This document shows positions 57,131-64,000 of a DNA stretch of 64,000 nucleotides, piece after piece. Origin of the DNA: Archilochus colubris (taxonomy: Eukaryota > Chordata > Aves > Apodiformes > Trochilidae); NCBI GenBank assembly GCA_023079485.1, contig CM041092.1, positions 9,375,127 through 9,439,126 on the forward strand. The letters are read 5' to 3'. How positions within the stretch are numbered: position 1 is the first letter of the stretch; each line of letters opens with the position of its first letter. Position numbers and translations under genes: made by a program. The notes below the pieces were generated by a model. The model had not been told where the DNA came from and searched no databases. It was given only the letters and a program-made list of their open reading frames with translations.

Positions 57131-57489
57131 GATTGCAAAGGCCCGAAGCGGCTGGTGCGGGACCCAGCAACTCCCCTCAGGGCTGGCGGGAGGTTGTGGA
57201 GAATGTGGCAGAGGTAGGGGTGCCTGTTGTGGAGATCTTCTGCTCGCTAAGAAGCTCTGCTAGCCTTACTACATACGAGTGGACCTCAAAAGGAAGTTTT
57301 GTGTTGCTCCTCAAGCACGTCGGTGCTTCTGAAAGACTCAGGCTATCTTGTAAGGTCATTAAACTGGATCCCTTTCGGATGGTGAGGTGTGCAGGGAGCT
57401 CTGTGAAGCACCAAGGGAGTAGAAAGCCCAAGTGCTGACAGAAGAAGGGTGATACCTGAGGGGATTTGCTGGCCTGAGAGGAGCTGAGG

Positions 57490-59339
57490 TGAGTTTTGCC
57501 ATTGCCTTCAAGGGAGCCAGGATTTCACAGTTCCAGAGTTGTGTTGGTGGCTTTAACTTAAGAACATCCATCAGCCAGAGACTGCAGGACCTTGGCACCT
57601 AAACATTAGTCCTGTATTAGCCGTTTGAGGAATACTGCAGTGTTGTTATAGTTGGTGAGTGATGGTGGTAGCATCACTTTAAATTACTGGTAAGATTACA
57701 CTGGGAATCCTTTGCTAATGTAAGTCTGTCTACTGCTTTTCAAAACTAGTGTTCCTGGTGAGGAATGCCAACCCAGAAGGAGGAGGATGGCAGTTGTATA
57801 AATTAAAGTTGAACAGCACGAGTGGAAAGAATGTATGCCTTATGTTTAGAATTTCATAGCATGCTTTTGTCCGAGTTTGGTTGGCCTCAGTCCCTTGTAA
57901 GAAACTTACTGTTGTGCACAATAATACAGTTCCTCTTACAGATTTTCTGTTGCAAGTGGAAAATTTGTACTTGGAGCTGGGTAGTGGAAAATATTATTGA
58001 GGCAAGGGTTCTGGTAGCACATTATTTTAAGCTTCTTGCTTATTTATTATTTAATACTGTACAAGGCCATAAATCAAAACAGCACTTTATGAGCTTGAAG
58101 CACCTCTCAACTTCTGCCTGGAAGAATTAAAGCAGACTAGAAAACCACACAAATGCCAGAGATGAGACCATAAAATATAATAGGGGAGGTGGACCTCTTC
58201 AGTCCTCAAAAGTACTGAATCAGGTATGCTGGGCATCACTTTGATCACCCGTCTGCCCTTCTTCCCTCAAACATTTACTGAAAAGTATTAATTTTAGTTT
58301 GGGGCCCTTCATTCAAACCATTATGAAAGTGTTAAAACAATAATACGGACACAGTACCACTCCAGGTAATAACAATTCAATTTTGGAACTGTTGATGTGG
58401 TGCCATAGTGCAGGTGACACACAGGATCATACAAGTGAACTTTGTGGTCAGTCAGCCTTTTGTGCCCCTGCTCCGGGAGCAGGAAGGTGCCTCTGGACTG
58501 GAGCCTGGCAGAGGAGTCCATATTGTCCATATGTGCTTTGATGTTACTGTGGCACCATCCTGAGCCATGCAGGCTCCTTCCTCTTCATGAAGAACTACAA
58601 AATGAAGGGTTTTCAACCCCCTTCTTGAGGCCTGCATCTTGCTTTTTTTCAGTATTCAGTCCTCTGGTTCATAGGAGAGCCAAAGGCTGTGTGCTATATT
58701 TATGAAGATAATTTTTTGTGGATGGATTGTGTCTGGTGTCCTTACTGTGTAATATCTGCACTTGTCATTAGAGTAGTTTATGATCTGATAACTGTGCTTA
58801 CTTAACACAGGATCTATAGTATCTATGGCCCTCTGGGTTTACAGTTATCTTCACTAAGCAAATAACCCAAAGCTATCCAAACAAAAGATTCAAATGCCAG
58901 TTTTCTTATCCCTCATATTAATATTTTAAAATTAAAAACGAATCTGCAAGTTAACAACCCAAACACTCGGGAGAGACTGGAAAAACAGCTCTCTGGAAAT
59001 CAGTTTGGGTGGTGGGATTATCTGAAGAACCTGCTCTTCTTGTCTGTGCTGGGGGACAGGAGGGAAGAGAGGGATGGTTTACACAGTCCTGAGAGCCAAA
59101 TGTCCCTGATAAGCCTAAACAGAGGAACATACCCAAAGTGCTGGAGTTTGCAGTGGAGCAAGGTTTCTTGGAATCACCTTCTCCTTGTACTTGGCTCACA
59201 CATGGTAATCTTCTTCAGTAGGAAAGAAACTCCCTCCCCTTCTAGGTTTTTTTTAGGAGGTTTTAGGCATTTTTAGGCAACATGTTACCAATGCAATGGA
59301 AAACACTTTTATCATTATGCTGTTTTGATTTGCCCCCAG
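57490..59339 (+). other. CFAP221: Probable 5' intron of CFAP221
   Basis: This lies between the CpG-rich start region and the exon carrying the start codon. I see no further coding exon and no clear repeat. A second untranslated exon cannot be excluded. Confidence 0.5.
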
Positions 59340-59385
59340 GTGCTGACAAGTTTTAGTACCATTTGGACTCCATTTCTTTCCTAAC

Positions 59386-62300
59386 ATGGATGTGGTTCAG
59401 TCAGCCTCCACAGAAATCCCCATTGCTGAAGAATCCTTCAAGCAAATGTCCAGTGTCCTTCTGCACAGCCTAGTGGAGGAACCTACAAAAAGACATGCTG
59501 TCCCCCATCACCTGCTGGAATCAAGTAAATTTGTGCTCTCTGATTGTTCCCCAGCCTTGCAGTGATCTTAGGAGACACTTTGCTATTTTGGCAAACTTTC
59601 CATTTAAAGAGTCATGTCTCCTTAAGAGGAGAAATAATCTGTCTCATTTTTTTTCTCTATAAAGCATTGTGTGCAGCATAAATATACTTAATCAATGTAA
59701 GTAACAACCATCATGTGTGTTTCACTTGGTCTTCTTTTCTCCCTGTTTTATTATCTGTCTCTGTAGAAATTTATTCAGACCTTCAGAGAAGCAAGGTCAT
59801 ACAGCCTGAGCCTGCTGTGTTACACTATGGAGGGTATGAAGTTGGAAAACATCACCAGCAGACACTGGTAAGTGTCAGAGCAGGGATCTTCTGGGGATAA
59901 AAGGATAACAGAAGCTGAGTACAGTGCTTGTGGTCGTGAGGCCTTTTACTCTCTGGAGTGATCTGAAAAGCAGCCCTTAAAATCAGTGGCCCTGTGGTAA
60001 CAAAGCAGATGAGCACTGTGCTGTGTGCATCACTGCCTTGTACACTCTCTGGTTTACCTTTCTGTTTCCTGTGTCTGCAAGCAGTGTTAGCAACATGTGA
60101 CTTGCATGTCATGAACAAAGGAGTCTGTCTTAAAAATGTACTTGGGCTGTCACTGTATCTGCAAACATGTTCACTGCTGGGAAACTTCTGAAAGCACCCG
60201 TGGCCTCCTGCCAAGAGTGATTTAATCTAAGGAAAGAAACTCAGTGTGTAGTTTTGGTTGCCTTTCCCTGTGAGAAGTTTGGGTATTGCCTTCTCTCTGC
60301 TGTTTTTCTGCCTTCTTTATTCATGTGGTGATTATGAGGTGGAATCATTTGAGGCAGAGGTTGGGTGATTATGGTGGAATAGGTTCTCCAGATACAATGG
60401 AAGTTAACAAGATGCAGGAGACCTCACAGCTGAGCTGCTGGTTGCTTTGTGATCTGAAACAAAACCAGGGGACATTACACAGTTCCTGTTGATTCAGACC
60501 TATGTAAAAGCAATGTCAGTAGGCTGTTTCACTTTTTGTTCCTTTTGCACATAAGCAACCAGGATTTGATTCAACATGAGCATCTTCTTTAGCAAGACAC
60601 TGACTTTGATTCCTAGGTAGGGAATTGTTAGTTGAGTCCAGAGAATAAAAACACAGGACACATTTTTATGAGGTTTACATACTTTTTTTTTTTCTTTTAA
60701 GTTCAGAGCACATTCAGCATTATTTCTGCTAAAGTAAAAATGGTTGCTTCCTTGTTTAATAGAGCTTCTTTGCTATGGATACTCTCACAAAAAGTACAGT
60801 TGGCATTCTCAGTTGACCCCATATTGTGAAGTGTTTTGCACTCTTGGCTTTATTTTGTTTTACAGAAGCTGAGAAATATTTCTGGCGATGTCATAAACCC
60901 TCACATAATACCACCCCAGACAAGGTATTTTCAGATCAAATACAACAAAACAGTGAGTGTCAGAAAGCCTTCACTCTGCTCCTTGCATGCAGCACCAGTT
61001 TTCTGTCATATAAGCAGCTTTTACATGTGTTCTATGTTATTTTGGGTAATTTTCTAGCACCGGCTTGTCCCTGGCTTGGCCTATGTGGTTACTGTTGATT
61101 TTTGTCCTGATGAGTGGCGGTATTACTATGACTGCATCCGAATTCACTGCCAGGTGAGGATTTGTTATAAAATATATTTACAGTTGTAATGGAATGAAAC
61201 AACTATTAGGACATGAGGATAATGATAAAGTAAAGGTACAACTAATCTCCTAGAGCCACATGGGTTTATTCCCCCTAAGTTTGGAAGCATTTGAAGTATT
61301 TCTCACTGTAAATATCCCAGAGCTGTGGGTAGAATATCTTGCTTATTCTGTTCTTCTGTGCCAGTAGATCAGTCCTTGTGCCATGCTGATGGAATGTTTT
61401 TACTGAGCAGGCTTAGAGGAGCTCTAAGAGGTTGCTGCAGGTTTGGAAAGACAGATAGAAACTGAAAGCAGGTAGAATATTGATATCCCGAGGTGCAGCA
61501 CAGTGGTGATCTTGAAGATGTTTTATGCCCACTTACTGGGCAACTACTATAGAAACTTTTTCTTTCCATAGCATTTATTCATTGTAAGAAATAAAGATTT
61601 ACCCCTTTTGTTTCAGGGAGAGGATACATCAATCATTCCTGTGCATGCTTACCCTGTTGTGAATGTTGTAGAATTTCCATCCTTTATAAATCTGTCTGAT
61701 GTATCAGTTGGTAAGAGGTGAGTTAACAACAGACATTTGTCCACATTTTGTGAGACACAAACAAAATCTGAAAAATCTTACTTTCCTCTATTTGTGCAAC
61801 TTAATGTCTTGGAAACTTTAAGGAAACCAGCTACCATCTGCTTATTAGCTCTATTACTTATTCATACTTATGTACTGAAGTATACAGAATTTCCGTACTC
61901 TCAAAATATAGAGAAGAGATTTGACAGAGTACAAAATACTATTTTAAATAATAGGGAATTTTCCCAGCACAATGGGAATGCTCAGAGGTGCTCCAGAGGG
62001 AATTTGAGGGTTTTTGAAGAGAATACTGGTGGTTTCAAACCTTAATTTTTAGCTGTATTTTTCATCATATGCTGTTAAAAACTTCCCTAAAATCAAAGTT
62101 CTCTGAGCTACTTGGTACTGTACAGAACTCAAGGCACTATGGGCCCAATCATAGCCCACTGAGGTCAGTGGAAAAGCTGCCTTTTGCTTCCATAAGTGTA
62201 GGATAAGATCTATATTCTCACACCCAGCTTTCTGCTCTAGGTACAGAAGGTCCATCAGGCAACAGATGACATAATTGTCTTGTTTCTAAGTCAGTTTTGT

Positions 62301-63310
62301 TACCATACAAGGTCCACTATACCTTAAAAGAAATTGCTTCTCCAGTCTACATCTGCTGCATGAACAGGTCATATTAAGGCAGAGAAAAAAGGAGTTTTAT
62401 TTCTTTAGGCATTTCAGAATGTGCTTTCCAAAGGAACACTGTGTATAATGCACACTCTTTGCTAATCAGCAGGGTAGGATTTCAGTCAGACATTTTACAA
62501 AAAGCAGAAATAAGACTAGGTAAACTGGTCTTGCTTTGTAAGATGATGGATGATGTTACAGCAATGTTTTTGTGTTTCAATTTGATATGTGAAAAGAGAT
62601 GCACATGAAAGCAAGACGGCTTGAAAAGATGTGTGCTCATACCCCTCATACAACCAGCATGAGACATAAAGGGCTTCCATTAAAATCAGGCCAGGACATC
62701 ATTACTTCTGCCAGGGTTTAAGTCCAGTCATTCTGATGTGCAGGAGTTTTCAACGCTTAGGAAGACTGCACAGTCTTTTCTCACCATCTGCCACAGGCTG
62801 GGCCATGGCAGGAGGCTGATTTCTGGTTCTGTACTTTCTGTTGCTCCAGTTCAGATTGTTTGTACTTGCTAGATACTGCATATGTGAGGGTGCACATAAA
62901 TAACTTCCAAAATGTAAATTTAATAAGTTTTTCTGTAATCAGATTCTGTATGGGTAGGAGACAGTAAGTCAAGATATAAAATATTAGCATTCAAATAAAG
63001 ATTTAGCTCTCATTTCCTCTCTGAGTGAAGGATCTTAAATATTTTACTGTTTTGGAAAAATGAATAATCGGTGTTTTCACATTAATAAGTAAGCTGCTCT
63101 TCTGAACACAGATAAATTCAGTTCATATCATGCATAATATAATTTTCCAGCCTGTAATTGATGATCAACTGTAGTTTCCTTAATTTCTTTCTTTCTCTCT
63201 TTTCAGTAAGGAGTATGTTATCCCATTGCAGTGCAGCTGTCCAATAGATTTTGAATTCCACATTGATTTTATTCAGCCTCACAGAGCCTTCACTGTCCAG
63301 CCAACATCTG
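59386..63310 (+). CDS. CFAP221: CFAP221 (PCDP1), axonemal central-apparatus protein, N-terminal 209 residues, partial
   Basis: Cilia- and flagella-associated protein 221, a component of the central pair apparatus (C1d projection), binds calmodulin and is needed for normal ciliary beating. Coding exons in view: 59386-59524 (exon begins about 59340), 59767-59867, 60866-60952, 61058-61153, 61617-61717 and 63207-63310. All join in phase. Family blocks include [18 protein letters not shown] (residues 29-46), [14 protein letters not shown] (65-78), [15 protein letters not shown] (94-108), [16 protein letters not shown] (125-140), [16 protein letters not shown] (159-174) and [15 protein letters not shown] (178-192). 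This part forms an ASH/PapD-like immunoglobulin fold in the family. The start codon is the first in the exon that gives the conserved N-terminus. The known protein is about 840 residues, so roughly three quarters lie beyond the window. No defect is seen. Confidence 0.95.
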
Positions 63311-64000
63311 GTAAATTGAACTTAATTAAAATTTTGAATGTTAAATCCATATTTATTAAGTGCAGCTACTTGTGTCAGGGTAATCAATGCTGTACAGAAA
63401 AAGCTTTTGCCTCTGAGTGTTTTCAGGTAAGTGCGTGCTGATAAATATTGGTCCTTTCCAGCCTCATGGCAAATTGCCCTCTGTGGTGGGTAAATTTCTT
63501 CTGTAAATGCCCAGCTGCAGATCTCTGGCTAAACAGAGGCTGCCTCAAGCAGTCTGTATAGACTTTGTCTGCTCCCTTTGCTGGTGTGGCCTTTGGAGAG
63601 AGGCAGGAAGCCCAGCATTTACCTCTTTTTCACACCTTTCCCCAGGGTTTGTCTGGCTCCTACCCTATTAAAGGAACAGGTATCTGTCTTTATGGAATAG
63701 TTGTGCATCACGTTACGTGATGGGGGCACCATGGAAAAGGTGACCTCTGCTCTACCAATGTCCCTGTGCCTGTTTTTCCCCAGGGATCTGAAAGAATTTG
63801 GTAGAATTGTGTCTGTTGCTTCAGGGGCCATTGCAGTGATGAGCACAAAACACACTGCTCTGGGTGTTTCCTGGGATGGCAGTGGGTATGATATTCAGTC
63901 TAGAGCTCTGGGTACAGGCTTGATAAGAGGCAAAACTTCTGGCTACAGCAGCTCAGCAATTTCCATGCCTTGTGTACTTGGAAGAACACAGGGGAATCTG
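63311..64000 (+). other. CFAP221: CFAP221 intron at the right edge
   Basis: After the donor GTAAAT at 63311 I could not find the next conserved exon before the window ends, so it should lie further right. The open frame that reads through the donor to 63441 is intron sequence. Confidence 0.6.

Noticed and set aside
63226..63441. Reading CFAP221 straight through to 63441
   Set aside because: The frame crosses a good donor at 63311 exactly where the conserved protein ends, and residues after it do not match the family.

Overview
The window is vertebrate nuclear DNA, almost certainly from a bird. Genes are split into small exons with GT..AG introns, CpG-rich promoters stand in an AT-richer background, and most recognisable repeats are CR1 LINE fragments with the avian 3' end (TTGGAAGGGACC-type block plus ATTCTATG-like terminal repeats). 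I found no bacterial operon, phage or CRISPR content and no sign of an undescribed multi-gene system.

Five protein-coding genes can be assembled exon by exon, in the order known from human chromosome 2q14: C2orf76 (minus, 4407-13373, first non-coding exon near 15581), DBI (plus, 15976-18932), TMEM37 (plus, 28072-29560), SCTR (minus, 35830-53907) and CFAP221 (plus, first coding exon at 59386, running off the right edge). In C2orf76, DBI, TMEM37 and SCTR every coding exon was found, and phases join without a stop or frameshift, giving proteins of 126, 87, 197 and 450 residues. CFAP221 contributes six coding exons (about 209 N-terminal residues).

Layout: 1-4406 lies beyond the C2orf76 stop codon and shows no gene. 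4407-15620 is C2orf76, with a large G/C-skewed minisatellite (15026-15530) just inside its first intron. 15530-16320 is a CpG-rich promoter shared head-to-head by C2orf76 and DBI. 18933-27400 is intergenic with a fairly young CR1. 27400-28350 is the TMEM37 promoter island with a MARE/AP-1 site. 29561-35829 holds the 3' sides of TMEM37 and SCTR, which converge. 35830-53907 is SCTR, carrying CR1 fragments and a solo LTR with a 6-bp target duplication. 53908-56840 separates SCTR and CFAP221, which are divergent. 56840-57490 is the CFAP221 promoter, with a canonical RFX X-box as expected for a cilia gene.

The genes do not form one pathway. DBI binds acyl-CoA in the cytosol, TMEM37 is a four-pass calcium-channel gamma-like membrane protein, SCTR is the class B receptor for secretin, CFAP221 is an axonemal central-apparatus protein, and C2orf76 belongs to an uncharacterised small family. 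What links them is conserved synteny and, for C2orf76/DBI, a shared promoter.
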